A DNA stretch of 64,000 nucleotides, from positions 62,001-126,000 of the forward strand of contig JAUHQD010000001.1 of NCBI GenBank assembly GCA_030418115.1. The letters run 5' to 3'. How positions within the stretch are numbered: the stretch's first letter is position 1; the number at the start of each line of letters is the position of its first letter. A program made the translations under genes and the position numbers. The notes under the pieces are model-generated. The model had not been told where the DNA came from, did no database searches, and worked only from the letters and a program-made list of their open reading frames with translations. This stretch comes from Alteromonadaceae bacterium BrNp21-10 (lineage in GTDB: Bacteria > Pseudomonadota > Gammaproteobacteria > Enterobacterales > Alteromonadaceae). Of this stretch, positions 36,751 through 46,733 are shown one piece after another.

Positions 36751-36776
36751 GGCGGTTGCTTAACAACATGACCGCC
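36751..36776. terminator. Hairpin between convergent serB and PilZ genes
   Basis: A GC-rich 6-bp stem (GGCGGT / ACCGCC) with a 14-nt loop sits between the two convergent stops. It may act as a weak bidirectional terminator; no long T-run follows on either side. Confidence 0.4.
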
Positions 36777-36787
36777 ACCTCATTTGT

Positions 36788-39286
36788 TTAATATGTCGGA
36801 GCTAACGCTGGTAATTTGTTGCTGATGGCTTGTAGCGCAGCGCGATTGTTGGCAATATGTTGTTGGTTAAACTGATAGCGAGTCAGCACTTCATCGGTCA
36901 CATCTAATAAATCACCTACACCGGTAACATTCCACAATTGTTCTTCCAATGATTTCGCTTTGTGGATTGCGTACTGCCCTACATACTGCATTTCTGCACG
37001 TACAACATCAATATCTGGACGGCCTGTTCTCGATAGGAAAATCTTAATGGCAATAAATACACCACCGCCCATGGCCTTGCGAATAAAGTCCTGACGTAGC
37101 TTGTCATTATTGAATTGATCAACAAATTTAACTTTGATAGCCAGATGACTTTCCTCAATATCGGCATTGTAGGCGATCAACAGTTCGGCTTGAGTGGGGG
37201 GACTATTATTTTTTAACGACCGCAGTTGTTGCTGCAAATAGGGTGGCTCTTGCCCTTGATACAACGGGTATAAATTGAGTTTATTGGCTTCGGCGTTATG
37301 CCGTAATAGCGGCAATATGGAGTGAGACTGTTTGGGGATGGCAACACAATCGGGTTTATAGCTAACACCGTCCTTTTTTAAGAAAATGCCGATATTGAGG
37401 ATGTTGTTTGAATACAGGTTGCGTAATGCTTCGCCTAAACCGGGAATAGCCTCCTCATCTTGGTCAGATTGCAGCTTGCTGCGATTGGCTTTTATCAACT
37501 GTTCAAAAAATAGCTGACTAATTTTATCCCGATCATCCATAAATGCCTGTAGATGTAGGACGTTATTATCTTTGCTAATATTTCTGACTTCATAGGGAAG
37601 ACGTTTTAGTTGATAATTTTTACTGACCCGCTGTAATTGTGGAAAACTTAGATCTACATCATCAAATGTGCCGCCCGTATAGGGACGACTTAATTCAATT
37701 TTTACGCCACCCACTGAAATATCTTCGGTGATGCCTTCTATCTCAACATCGTCCAACGATACCACCACTTTAGTACGCAGCTTAAAACGCATTTGACGCC
37801 GCAGGTTTTGATATTTAAAGCGGTGCAAACTGACCTTAGGTAGTGTTGGGTCTGGTAAATTAATAAATTGCTTCAAGCGTGGTAATTGTGATTTATCCAA
37901 GGCAAACAACTGATAGCTAACCGTATTCCATTTTTGAGTAATATCGGTGAGCAGCGCAATATGCTGTAACGGCATTAAACGGGACATCAATCGCGGTGGT
38001 GGTGGCGCATTGAGTTTCTTAATATTGCTGCCTAAGGTATCCGGTAGAGATGATGGAATATGACACTGCTGTGGGTCAATTTTGCTTAATTGCAATTTAA
38101 ACACCCGCCAGCTAGCTCGACGACTGCCGTAGGCAAAGAACAAGTGCTTTAGATCACTGTCTTTATTGAGTTCATCGAGGGTGGCTGAATAGAAATAGGT
38201 TTTTTCTTTGTGCTGACGTATGAAACTGTAGACATAGGTTTCAGTTATATTATGTTGCAACAGTGACGCCATACGCTCGCGCTTAAATAGCCTTTCTATA
38301 CACAATTCGTCACTTTCATTGGACCAATAATGTAGCAGCGACCTATTACTGTCGTTGGTTAAAATATATTGAGCTTGATGTTGCTCATTTAAAAAAATGG
38401 GTAGCGAGGTAAAGTGCGGAATGTAATATTGTTCATAGCCTTTGGACAATATGGATTCCACCGTATTATCCATATTTACTTTGTAGCGACGCTTATTACC
38501 GTGAATGAATCGTTGCAAAAAGTCGTCAAACTTAGTTTTGGCAGGACTATCTTTAGGCCGGCGTAAGGCAATGCGTTGCTCTTTTCTGGAATGCTCAATT
38601 TCAATAATTTGGTAAATAATGCCTTCATTGCGTTGTAGGCTATTGTTGGTGTTCAAGCCGCGAAAGTTTACATGTATGGTATCCGCTAACTTAAACAAAT
38701 GACGATTATTCACTTTGACTTTCAAACCGGTCAGCGACATGTCAATGGTGGTGGCGGCAATGGTTTCGTTTAACTCGGTGAGCAACTCGACATTAACAGC
38801 AAAATTCATGCGCTCTTCGGTACGCTGCAAGCCACTGGAAAAGGTAATTATTTGTGCTGGATAAAGCGGGGTCGCCTCAGCGGCTTCAGCATCATCATCC
38901 GTTTTATCGTCGTCTTTTTGCTCTACGGCTTTTTGGTGCATCACCCGAAAATTGTTTTCGGTATTATTTACTGCCTCATAGACGCCAATAGTAAAGTGCC
39001 CAAAACTGCGAATTTGCCGCTCAAAAACTTCTACTGCAACATCATCTAAAAAATGCGTGATGCCGTCGTATTCATAGGGGCTGCACTTAGCATCCACTAA
39101 GCCACGCAAGTCAATTAAACGTTGGCAGGATTTCGCCAAACGAAACAACTCCATTTTAAGAATGAAGCGTTTGTTTTTTGGCAGGTGGCTGGCAACACTT
39201 GCTAGGATCTGATTAAAGTCCGGCTCATGGATCACCGGTTTTAATTGCTCAATCAGATCGTAATATTCTTCGAATTCCTGTGTCAT
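36788..39286 (-). CDS. Large protein with two PilZ-type domains
   Basis: An 832-residue cytosolic protein. A first PilZ-like fold lies at about 150-215 (ERMNFAVNVELL, DMSLTGLKV). A second, better one lies at about 475-580, with RFKLR matching the RxxxR motif and DISVGGVKI matching DxSxxG, the two c-di-GMP-binding parts. Long regions without a known domain separate and flank them. It should bind c-di-GMP, but its output is unknown. It is divergent from radA, and a second small PilZ gene lies beyond radA. Confidence 0.8.
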   Translation of the reverse strand: MTQEFEEYYDLIEQLKPVIHEPDFNQILASVASHLPKNKRFILKMELFRLAKSCQRLIDLRGLVDAKCSPYEYDGITHFLDDVAVEVFERQIRSFGHFTIGVYEAVNNTENNFRVMHQKAVEQKDDDKTDDDAEAAEATPLYPAQIITFSSGLQRTEERMNFAVNVELLTELNETIAATTIDMSLTGLKVKVNNRHLFKLADTIHVNFRGLNTNNSLQRNEGIIYQIIEIEHSRKEQRIALRRPKDSPAKTKFDDFLQRFIHGNKRRYKVNMDNTVESILSKGYEQYYIPHFTSLPIFLNEQHQAQYILTNDSNRSLLHYWSNESDELCIERLFKRERMASLLQHNITETYVYSFIRQHKEKTYFYSATLDELNKDSDLKHLFFAYGSRRASWRVFKLQLSKIDPQQCHIPSSLPDTLGSNIKKLNAPPPPRLMSRLMPLQHIALLTDITQKWNTVSYQLFALDKSQLPRLKQFINLPDPTLPKVSLHRFKYQNLRRQMRFKLRTKVVVSLDDVEIEGITEDISVGGVKIELSRPYTGGTFDDVDLSFPQLQRVSKNYQLKRLPYEVRNISKDNNVLHLQAFMDDRDKISQLFFEQLIKANRSKLQSDQDEEAIPGLGEALRNLYSNNILNIGIFLKKDGVSYKPDCVAIPKQSHSILPLLRHNAEANKLNLYPLYQGQEPPYLQQQLRSLKNNSPPTQAELLIAYNADIEESHLAIKVKFVDQFNNDKLRQDFIRKAMGGGVFIAIKIFLSRTGRPDIDVVRAEMQYVGQYAIHKAKSLEEQLWNVTGVGDLLDVTDEVLTRYQFNQQHIANNRAALQAISNKLPALAPTY

Positions 39287-39426
39287 ACCAATGCTGTGCT
39301 GCTGATGTAGTTAAAATATTGTTTCATCTTATACACTTATCGGCAGAAATAATAAATTCTGTGGCCCATTGTTAGCATAAATGATTTAGAATTTGCTGTT
39401 GACGATGATAATTGAAGTGATACCCC

Positions 39427-40791
39427 ATGGCGAAGGCAAAAACAGCTTATGTGTGCTCTGATTGCGGAGCAGAATCTCCTCGCTGGCAAGGCCAGTGTAA
39501 TGAATGTCAGGCATGGAATACGATTACTGAATTTGTTGTAAGTCCAGCGAGTGTGCAAAAAACGAGTAACCGCTCTGGATATGCGGGGCAAACCCAAGCC
39601 CAAGTGCAAACTTTAGATACAATCGACCTATTGGCACTGCCACGATTCACTTCCGGTTTTAAAGAACTGGATAGGGTGTTGGGTGGTGGTATTGTGCCGG
39701 GTTCTGCATTACTTATTGGTGGCTCACCTGGGGCAGGTAAAAGCACCTTATTGTTGCAAATTATGTGTGGTTTAGCGGCTAACCATAAAGCACTATATGT
39801 GACCGGTGAAGAATCGTTGCAACAAGTGGCCCTGCGCGCCAATCGTCTGGCTTTGCCCACGGATAAATTGCAATTATTAGCCGAAACCAATATCGAAACC
39901 ATTTGTGAGATTGCCAGCCAAATCAAACCCAGCATCATGGTGATTGATTCTATCCAAGTTATGCATGTGGCCGATGTGCAATCGGCACCCGGTAGTGTGT
40001 CGCAAGTGCGTGAGAGTGCTGCCTATTTAACGCGTTTTGCTAAACAAAATCATATTGCGATGTTTTTGGTGGGTCATGTCACCAAAGAAGGTAGTTTGGC
40101 CGGCCCGAAAGTATTGGAGCACTGCATTGATTGCTCAATGATGCTTGAAGGGGAAAGCGATAGCCGCTATCGCACGTTGCGTGGTAATAAAAACCGTTTT
40201 GGTGCGGTTAATGAGCTTGGCGTTTTTGCCATGACCGGCAACGGTCTTAAAGAAGTCAGTAATCCATCGGCGATTTTTTTAAGTCGTGGTGATGACCCCT
40301 CACCCGGCTCAGTGGTGATGGTCATGTGGGAAGGCACGCGCCCTTTGTTGGTAGAAATTCAGGCATTGGTGGATTATTCCCAAACAGCTAACCCGCGACG
40401 GGTAGCGGTGGGGCTAGATCAAAACCGCATGTCAATGTTACTGGCGGTGATGCATCGCCATGGCAATGTGCAAATGAATGATCAAGACGTTTTTGCGAAT
40501 GTGGTCGGTGGTGTCAAGGTGAGCGAAACCGGTGCCGATTTGGCGGTATTGTTATCTATGGTGTCGAGTTTTAAAAATTTTGCTTTACCTAAAGAGTTAA
40601 TTGTCTTCGGTGAAGTGGGTCTAGCGGGGGAAATTCGCCCAGTAACCAATGGTACTGAGCGCTTAACCGAAGCGGCTAAGCACGGCTTTAAAAAGGCTAT
40701 TGTGCCTTTTGCTAATGTACCCAAAAAGGCTATCGCTGGTATGCAAGTGGTTGGAGTGAAGCGCTTAGCCGAGGCTTTGGAAGCGATATAA
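39427..40791 (+). CDS. radA: DNA repair protein RadA
   Basis: A 454-residue protein with the N-terminal C4 zinc finger (CSDCGAESPRWQGQCNEC, 10-27), Walker A GGSPGAGKST, the RadA motif NKNRFG and a Lon-like C-terminal domain. It is a RecA-like helicase that drives branch migration in recombination. Single gene flanked by PilZ genes. Confidence 0.96.
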   Translation: MAKAKTAYVCSDCGAESPRWQGQCNECQAWNTITEFVVSPASVQKTSNRSGYAGQTQAQVQTLDTIDLLALPRFTSGFKELDRVLGGGIVPGSALLIGGSPGAGKSTLLLQIMCGLAANHKALYVTGEESLQQVALRANRLALPTDKLQLLAETNIETICEIASQIKPSIMVIDSIQVMHVADVQSAPGSVSQVRESAAYLTRFAKQNHIAMFLVGHVTKEGSLAGPKVLEHCIDCSMMLEGESDSRYRTLRGNKNRFGAVNELGVFAMTGNGLKEVSNPSAIFLSRGDDPSPGSVVMVMWEGTRPLLVEIQALVDYSQTANPRRVAVGLDQNRMSMLLAVMHRHGNVQMNDQDVFANVVGGVKVSETGADLAVLLSMVSSFKNFALPKELIVFGEVGLAGEIRPVTNGTERLTEAAKHGFKKAIVPFANVPKKAIAGMQVVGVKRLAEALEAI

Positions 40792-40838
40792 ATGGTCATT
40801 AATATTTCACCTCAATGCTCCCCCCAGTTAGCTAAAAT

Positions 40839-41195
40839 TTAAGGGGCCGTTAACGCTTCAAAGTTACGATTAAGTAATTCACTATCACCGACATTAAGTT
40901 CAATTAGCCTGCGCAATTGGCTAGCACTGTCGATATCCATCATTTTGCATTGAATGCCAATATGTTGGTCATCACTATGGCTAATGCGGCCTTCCATGAT
41001 AATTACTTCATCAATATCTTCTAGCTTGAAAGACACTAATAGGTTTAGGTTTTTATCAATAACAAAATTTATCGGTTTGCTAACTAAGACACCCTGTAAC
41101 GATAAATCTAATATTTCGCCATGCCACGAATTTTCGCCTTGGCGGATCTCCACTGGGCTGGGGAAAATGACGCGAGTGTATTGACGTTTATCCAT
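40839..41195 (-). CDS. Small PilZ-domain protein
   Basis: A 118-residue, single-domain PilZ protein: RQYTR (3-7) gives the RxxxR motif and DLSLQG gives DxSxxG, so c-di-GMP binding is likely. I use the ATG at 41195 (MDKRQYTR); a 19-codon upstream extension is unrelated. Such stand-alone PilZ proteins often act on flagellar or pilus motors. Confidence 0.85.
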   Translation of the reverse strand: MDKRQYTRVIFPSPVEIRQGENSWHGEILDLSLQGVLVSKPINFVIDKNLNLLVSFKLEDIDEVIIMEGRISHSDDQHIGIQCKMMDIDSASQLRRLIELNVGDSELLNRNFEALTAP

Positions 41196-41275
41196 ATGGC
41201 TTAACCTCGTTAGCAACGGGGCCTGATGGATCTTATTGGATCCACAGGCCATGGTTTTTGCGTATGTTACTTAAC

Positions 41276-42943
41276 TTACTTACTCATCTTCTTATATTTT
41301 AAACGATGAGGCTCGACAATATCCTTACCAAATTTATCTTTTAACCATGCTTCATAATCGTTGAAGTTACCTTCATAGAAATTGATTTGACCTTCATCGC
41401 GATAATCGAGAATATGCGTCGCAATTCGGTCTAAGAACCAGCGATCATGGGAAATAACCATAGCGCAACCAGGGAAGGCTAACAATGCGTTTTCCAGTGC
41501 ACGCAGGGTTTCGACATCTAGATCGTTGGTAGGCTCATCGAGTAATAGCACGTTACCACCGGCTTTAAGCAGTTTGGCTAAATGCACTCGGTTACGTTCA
41601 CCGCCGGACAAATCTTTAATAAATTTTTGTTGATCGTTACCACGGAAGTTAAAGCGGCTGACGTAGGCACGGCTATTCACTTCATAAGTTCCAATTTTAA
41701 TCAGATCCTGACCATCGGATATTTCCTGCCAGACGGTGTTGTCACCTTGCATGTCGTCTCGAAACTGATCGACACTCGCAAGCTGCACGCTGCTACCGAC
41801 GATAACATTACCAGAGTCTGGCTTTTCAGCACCGGTCAGCATTTTAAAGAGGGTTGATTTACCGGCGCCGTTGGGGCCAATAATGCCTACAATGGCACCT
41901 TTAGGCATGGTGAAGTTCATGTCGTCTATCAGCACTCGATCGCCATAAGCCTTATGTAAATTTTGCACTTCAATGACTTGATCACCTAAGCGCTCGCCAA
42001 CGGGGATATACAATTCGTTGGTTTCATTGCGGCGTTGGTAGTCACTATTGGTCAGCTCTTCAAAGCGCGCCATACGGGCTTTACTTTTCGCTTGGCGGCC
42101 TTTGGGATTACTGCGAACCCATTCTAATTCTTGTTGAATGGATTTTTGACGGGCATTTTCAGTACGATCTTCTTGCTGTAAGCGTTGGTCTTTTTGTTCC
42201 AACCATGAGGAATAGTTGCCTTCCCATGGAATACCTTGACCACGATCCAGCTCTAAAATCCAGCCAGCCACATTATCTAAGAAATAGCGATCATGGGTAA
42301 TAGCCACCACTGTACCTTCATAGTCATGTAAGAAACGTTCAAGCCACGCCACGGATTCTGCATCCAAATGGTTAGTGGGTTCGTCCAATAACAACATATC
42401 GGGTTTTTCTAGTAACAATCGGCATAGAGCAACTCGTCGGCGTTCACCACCCGATAGCGTATTAACATCGGCGTCCCAAGGCGGCAAACGCAATGCATCG
42501 GCAGCACGCTCTAAGGCATTTTCTAAATTGTGACCATCTTTGGATTGAATGATCGCTTCCATTTCGCCTTGCTCTTTGGCCAATGCATCAAAATCCGCAT
42601 CGGGTTCTGCATAGGCTGCATAGATGGCATCTAAACGTTTTAATGCATCGGCGACATCGGCGACGGCTAATTCAATATTGCCACGCACGTCTTTGTTCAT
42701 GTCCAGCTGGGGTTCTTGAGGAAGATAACCGATTTTTAAACCGGGCTGCGCGCGCGCTTCACCTTCAATGTCGGTATCAATACCAGCCATGATGCGCAGT
42801 AAGGTGGATTTACCTGAGCCGTTGAGGCCGAGTACGCCAATTTTGGCACCGGGGAAAAAGCACAGAGAAATATCTTTTAGGATTTGTTTTTTAGGCGGAA
42901 CAATTTTGCCCACTCGCGACATGGTATAGACGTACTGAGACAT
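41276..42943 (-). CDS. ettA: Energy-dependent translational throttle ABC-F protein
   Basis: A 555-residue ABC-F ATPase with two nucleotide-binding domains (Walker A GLNGSGKST and GPNGAGKST; signatures LSGGERRRVALCR and LSGGERNRVHLAK) and the EttA arm and linker (about 235-320). It binds the ribosomal E site and gates elongation according to ATP level. It is divergent from fliC. Confidence 0.96.
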   Translation of the reverse strand: MSQYVYTMSRVGKIVPPKKQILKDISLCFFPGAKIGVLGLNGSGKSTLLRIMAGIDTDIEGEARAQPGLKIGYLPQEPQLDMNKDVRGNIELAVADVADALKRLDAIYAAYAEPDADFDALAKEQGEMEAIIQSKDGHNLENALERAADALRLPPWDADVNTLSGGERRRVALCRLLLEKPDMLLLDEPTNHLDAESVAWLERFLHDYEGTVVAITHDRYFLDNVAGWILELDRGQGIPWEGNYSSWLEQKDQRLQQEDRTENARQKSIQQELEWVRSNPKGRQAKSKARMARFEELTNSDYQRRNETNELYIPVGERLGDQVIEVQNLHKAYGDRVLIDDMNFTMPKGAIVGIIGPNGAGKSTLFKMLTGAEKPDSGNVIVGSSVQLASVDQFRDDMQGDNTVWQEISDGQDLIKIGTYEVNSRAYVSRFNFRGNDQQKFIKDLSGGERNRVHLAKLLKAGGNVLLLDEPTNDLDVETLRALENALLAFPGCAMVISHDRWFLDRIATHILDYRDEGQINFYEGNFNDYEAWLKDKFGKDIVEPHRLKYKKMSK

Positions 42944-43135
42944 GGATTAATTTCTACGTTGTGAATATTGCATCGTAGTTTAGCACTAGGCCTCCATATC
43001 AGTCAGTAACACTGGGTGATTGTTTGTCTCATTCGCTAAATTTTTTTCATTTATTTTCTAATTAATTTAATAAAAAAGTAAAAAAGCTAATAAAAACAAA
43101 ACGCTTAGGTCTTGAAAAAAAATTTAAAAAAAAAC

Positions 43136-43162
43136 TAAAGTTCCTAAACGAAGTGCCGATAA
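43136..43162 (+). promoter_or_regulatory. Sigma-28 (FliA) promoter of flagellin
   Basis: -35 TAAA (43136-43139), exactly 15 nt, and -10 GCCGATAA (43155-43162) give an exact match to the FliA consensus. Transcription should start near 43169, leaving a leader of about 175 nt before fliC. The rest of the 402-nt ettA-fliC gap holds A/T tracts and the leader hairpin. Confidence 0.9.
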
Positions 43163-43267
43163 CCATAGTTGAGGGTAGTTGTACCTTAATACATTGTGAG
43201 AGGTGTATTGGGGTATCAAAAAGACTTTTGGTGTCGGATAGAGGTGTCCTACATCAAATTAATGAGG

Positions 43268-43283
43268 CAACTCGAAAGAGTTG
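43268..43283 (+). promoter_or_regulatory. GAAA-loop hairpin in the flagellin mRNA leader
   Basis: A CAACTC / GAGTTG stem with a GAAA tetraloop sits within the predicted fliC 5' leader, 62 nt before the start codon. It may stabilise the mRNA or bind a regulator. Confidence 0.4.
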
Positions 43284-43345
43284 AAATTGAGGCGAACAGT
43301 ATTAGGTATGAGGGTATCTGATGCTGTTTTCAGGAGGTAACACTT

Positions 43346-44170
43346 ATGGGTTTATATGTTAATACAAATATATCTTCTCTAAATGCGCAGCGTCAGCTGT
43401 TTAATTCTGGTCAAGCTTTATCTACGTCATTTGAACGATTGTCTTCGGGCTTTCGGATCAATCGTGCGGCAGATGATGCTGCTGGATTACAAATTGCGGA
43501 TCGTATGACCGCGCAAATTATGGGCTTAAACCAAGCGGCTCGTAATGCTAATGATGGTATTTCAGTGGTGCAAACTGCTGAAGGTGCAATGGGTGAGATT
43601 ACCAGTTCGTTGCAGCGTATCCGACAATTGGCGGTGCAAGCACAAAATGGTATCAATACATCTGCAGACAGAACGGCACTGCAAAAAGAAGTATCGGCAC
43701 TGAAGCAAGAAATTAGTCGAATTAGCGCCAATACCCAGTTTGGTGGTGTTGATTTGTTAAAAGGTGATTTTTCTGCGGCATTCTTAGTGGGTGCAAACAG
43801 TGGGCAAACCATTTCAGTTAACTTATCTCGATCAGGTGGTTATGGCACTTCTGGATTGAGTCTGGCTGATACAAGTGTTGCCAGTGTCGCCAATGCTTCT
43901 GCGGCGATTACCGCTATTGATACTGCGTTATCAACCATTGGTGGTGCGCGAGCTGACCTAGGTGCTCTACAAAACCGTTTTCAGTCTACTATTCGTAACT
44001 TGAGTAATATTTCTGAAAATATTGCCGGCGCCCGTTCGCGAATTCGGGATACCGACTTTGCGACTGAAACCGCGGAACTTACCCGAAATCAGATTATTCA
44101 ACAGGCGAGTATTTCGGTGCTAAGTCAAGCGAATCAGAGACCACAAGCGGCTCTGACGTTGTTGGGTTAA
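43346..44170 (+). CDS. fliC: Flagellin
   Basis: A 274-residue flagellin with the conserved N-terminal D0/D1 ([36 protein letters not shown]) and C-terminal D1/D0 ([15 protein letters not shown]). The central variable region (about 140-190) is short and Ser/Thr-rich ([19 protein letters not shown]), the likely site of O-glycosylation by the downstream Pse/Maf system. A strong SD (AGGAGG, 43332-43337) and the sigma-28 promoter support high late-class expression. Confidence 0.96.
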   Translation: MGLYVNTNISSLNAQRQLFNSGQALSTSFERLSSGFRINRAADDAAGLQIADRMTAQIMGLNQAARNANDGISVVQTAEGAMGEITSSLQRIRQLAVQAQNGINTSADRTALQKEVSALKQEISRISANTQFGGVDLLKGDFSAAFLVGANSGQTISVNLSRSGGYGTSGLSLADTSVASVANASAAITAIDTALSTIGGARADLGALQNRFQSTIRNLSNISENIAGARSRIRDTDFATETAELTRNQIIQQASISVLSQANQRPQAALTLLG

Positions 44171-44177
44171 TATCGGA

Positions 44178-44223
44178 TGGGCTACTATAGTTTTTATGGT
44201 AGCTCACACTTTTCACTGAAAGT
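44178..44223 (+). terminator. Tandem hairpins between fliC and flaG
   Basis: The first hairpin (44178-44203) has an 11-bp stem with two G-T pairs and a 4-nt loop. The second (44206-44223) is CACTTT / AAAGTG. Neither has a T-run, so they more likely stabilise the fliC mRNA end or reduce read-through to flaG than stop it fully. Confidence 0.5.
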
Positions 44224-44234
44224 GGAGAAAAAGT

Positions 44235-44669
44235 ATGGATATTAATTTTTCACAAGGGAATCAACAGGCGTCGTTAGCAGCTCTTTTGCATAATAAAGAG
44301 ACGCCAGCAGAGCGCTTTCCTAAGGACTCTGAGGCTAATTTAGATTCCGTTGATAAAGCTGTTAAAGCTCCATCTGAAGCAACTGAAAGTAGTAAAGTTA
44401 TTGGTTTAAAAGCCGATACAGTAGCAAGAGCTGAGATTGAAACAGCGGTAAGTGACATGAACGATTTTGTTCAATCACAAAGCCGCAATCTGAATTTTTC
44501 AATCGATGAGGCAAGTAAACGGTCTGTTGTGAAAGTAACAGATGTAGAAACGGGCGATGTGATCCGCCAATTACCTTCTGATGAAGTGTTAAAATTGGCG
44601 GCACGGATCCAAGATTTACAATCTGATGTAGGTGCAGCTGTCGGCGTATTGTTTAATAAGGCAGTGTAG
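44235..44669 (+). CDS. flaG: FlaG-family protein
   Basis: A 144-residue protein whose C-terminal half (about 75-125) has the FlaG pattern LNFSIDEASKRSVVKVTDVETGDVIRQLPSDEVLKLA. The N-terminus is polar and variable. FlaG affects filament length in related polar flagella. It sits between fliC and fliD, the usual order. Confidence 0.9.
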   Translation: MDINFSQGNQQASLAALLHNKETPAERFPKDSEANLDSVDKAVKAPSEATESSKVIGLKADTVARAEIETAVSDMNDFVQSQSRNLNFSIDEASKRSVVKVTDVETGDVIRQLPSDEVLKLAARIQDLQSDVGAAVGVLFNKAV

Positions 44670-44826
44670 CATTTTGAGTGTTAGGCTAATTTTTGATGTC
44701 AACTTTTGTAGTTGTACGCAGTGCAAAAGTTAGCCGCACTTATTTATGTTTAGCTTTAATATTTAGCGTTAGAATTAGTATATTAAGTTTTGAAACACGT
44801 ATTTTTGATTTATAGAGGTCTTTGAC

Positions 44827-46290
44827 ATGGCAATTCAATCGTTAGGTGTAGGTTCAGGATTAGCACTTGATGATCTAGTAACTCAGTTACTGGATGCTGA
44901 ACGTGCGCCTAAACAAGCTCGCCTTGACGCTCGAGAAGAGCAAATAGAATCAGTGCTATCAGGCATTGGTCAACTAAAATCAAAAATGGATGATTTTAAA
45001 AACTCTGTTAACGAACTGCGCACAGACACTAAGTTAAAAGGTCGTGAAGCATTACCGACCCACCCCAGTGATGCCTTTGAACCTTTTACTGCTGAAGCGT
45101 CCAATTCAGCTGTCGCCGGTGATTATAAAATAGCGATTACTCAGCTTGCGTCTGGTAGTCGTGTGGAAACCGAAGATGCAGTCAATGGTGGCTTTGCTAG
45201 CTCCAGTGACGTGGTATCGGCCAGCGCTGGTTCATTAACTTTTAAAGTTGATAGTGCGGGTGAAAGTTTTTCAATCAACGTTACCGCGGGTATGACGTTA
45301 CAACAATTACGTAATAAAATTAATAACTCAGAGTCTAATTTTGGTGTTAATGCCAGCATTATCAGCACCGGTACCGCCGATGGTGGTGCTAAATTGGTAT
45401 TTTCTTCCACGGTTAGTGGTATTGGCAATGACTTAAAAATTGTCAATGATAATGACATTGCGGATCTAAATCGTGTGTCTACAACGGACTCGTTGGAGGC
45501 TGCCACTCATTTGGCTATTGATCCCGCGAATGTGGCTAAAAATGCTCGTGCGACAATTGATGGTATTGTCACTGAAAGTCAAACCAATAAGTTTGAAAAT
45601 GTTATTGAGAATGTCTCCTTTGAGGCCAGTGAATTATCATCACTGGATGCATTAGGCGAGCCCGTTTCATCAAGGCTTGAAATTGGCTATGACAAAGAAG
45701 CAGTAGAAAAGAAAATTCGTGATTTTGTTGAAAATTATAATTCGCTAAATAGTGAAATTACTAAATTAACTAAATATGGTTTGTCTGAATTGGAAGATGA
45801 TGGCGCATTAGCCGGCGATTTTATGGCGCGTAATATTCAGTCGACGTTGAGTAGTATTATGTCATCTGCAGTTTCTGAATCGGCTTTGGGAACAATATTT
45901 CAATTAGGTATTTCCTTTAATGATGAAGGTAATTTAGAAATATCTGACTCTGGCGAGTTTGGCCTTAAAAGTGGTGAAGATAGACTAACGGCCGCACTGG
46001 AAGATAACTTTGATGAAATTTCCAATTTATTCACCGGCGATAATGGTATAGCCTCACGTTTATATGATTTTTCTTATGAGTACACCACTTTTGGTGGTTT
46101 GCTACGAACTAGAGAGCAGGCCTTTAAAGATCAGAAGGAATCGATACTCGATCAGCGTGAACGATTAGAATTACAAATGTTGGGTTATGAAGATTTATTA
46201 AGATCGAAGTATCAAAATTTAGATAAAACCGTTGCGCAGTTGAATCAAACAGGGAATGCCTTAATGGCGTCCTTGGGCTCGGTAGGATAA
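44827..46290 (+). CDS. fliD: Flagellar filament cap protein FliD
   Basis: A 487-residue protein with FliD N-terminal (GVGSGLALDDLVTQLLDAERAP) and C-terminal domains (about 230-470, ending TVAQLNQTGNALMASLG). It caps the growing filament and helps flagellin fold. Helical ends and beta-rich middle are as expected. Confidence 0.94.
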   Translation: MAIQSLGVGSGLALDDLVTQLLDAERAPKQARLDAREEQIESVLSGIGQLKSKMDDFKNSVNELRTDTKLKGREALPTHPSDAFEPFTAEASNSAVAGDYKIAITQLASGSRVETEDAVNGGFASSSDVVSASAGSLTFKVDSAGESFSINVTAGMTLQQLRNKINNSESNFGVNASIISTGTADGGAKLVFSSTVSGIGNDLKIVNDNDIADLNRVSTTDSLEAATHLAIDPANVAKNARATIDGIVTESQTNKFENVIENVSFEASELSSLDALGEPVSSRLEIGYDKEAVEKKIRDFVENYNSLNSEITKLTKYGLSELEDDGALAGDFMARNIQSTLSSIMSSAVSESALGTIFQLGISFNDEGNLEISDSGEFGLKSGEDRLTAALEDNFDEISNLFTGDNGIASRLYDFSYEYTTFGGLLRTREQAFKDQKESILDQRERLELQMLGYEDLLRSKYQNLDKTVAQLNQTGNALMASLGSVG

Positions 46291-46301
46291 GAGAGGAAAA
46301 T

Positions 46302-46733
46302 ATGGCACTTAAAGGTATTAATGCTTATAAAAAAGGCAGTCTTAAGCAGGATATCGCCAATGCGGATCCTCACAAAATTACCTTGATGTTAATGCAAGGT
46401 GCGTTGGATAGAATGGCCTACGCCAAAGGTAATATGGAACGTAAAGATTTTGAAAGCAAGGCAGAAAACTTGTCACGAGTGACCGCTATTTTTGTGAGCT
46501 TACGTGATAGTTTAGATATGAAAAGTGGTGGCGAAATTTCCGACAACTTATTTTCCCTTTATGACTACATGATCCAGCGTGTTATTGATGCTAATGTACA
46601 AAATAGCTTGTTGATTATGGATGAAGTGACTAATCTGCTGTTACCTATTAAAAATGCCTGGGCGCAAATTCCTGAAGCTGCAAAACAAGAAGCGTATGCG
46701 ATACAAAGGCAAAACCAACAAGCTGCAATGTGA
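46302..46733 (+). CDS. fliS: Flagellin export chaperone FliS
   Basis: A 143-residue helical protein with the FliS pattern AYKKGSLKQDIANADPHKITLMLMQGALDRMAYAKG. It binds the C-terminus of newly made flagellin until export. It lies 11 nt after fliD and touches the next gene (GTG overlapping its last codon). Confidence 0.93.
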   Translation: MALKGINAYKKGSLKQDIANADPHKITLMLMQGALDRMAYAKGNMERKDFESKAENLSRVTAIFVSLRDSLDMKSGGEISDNLFSLYDYMIQRVIDANVQNSLLIMDEVTNLLLPIKNAWAQIPEAAKQEAYAIQRQNQQAAM

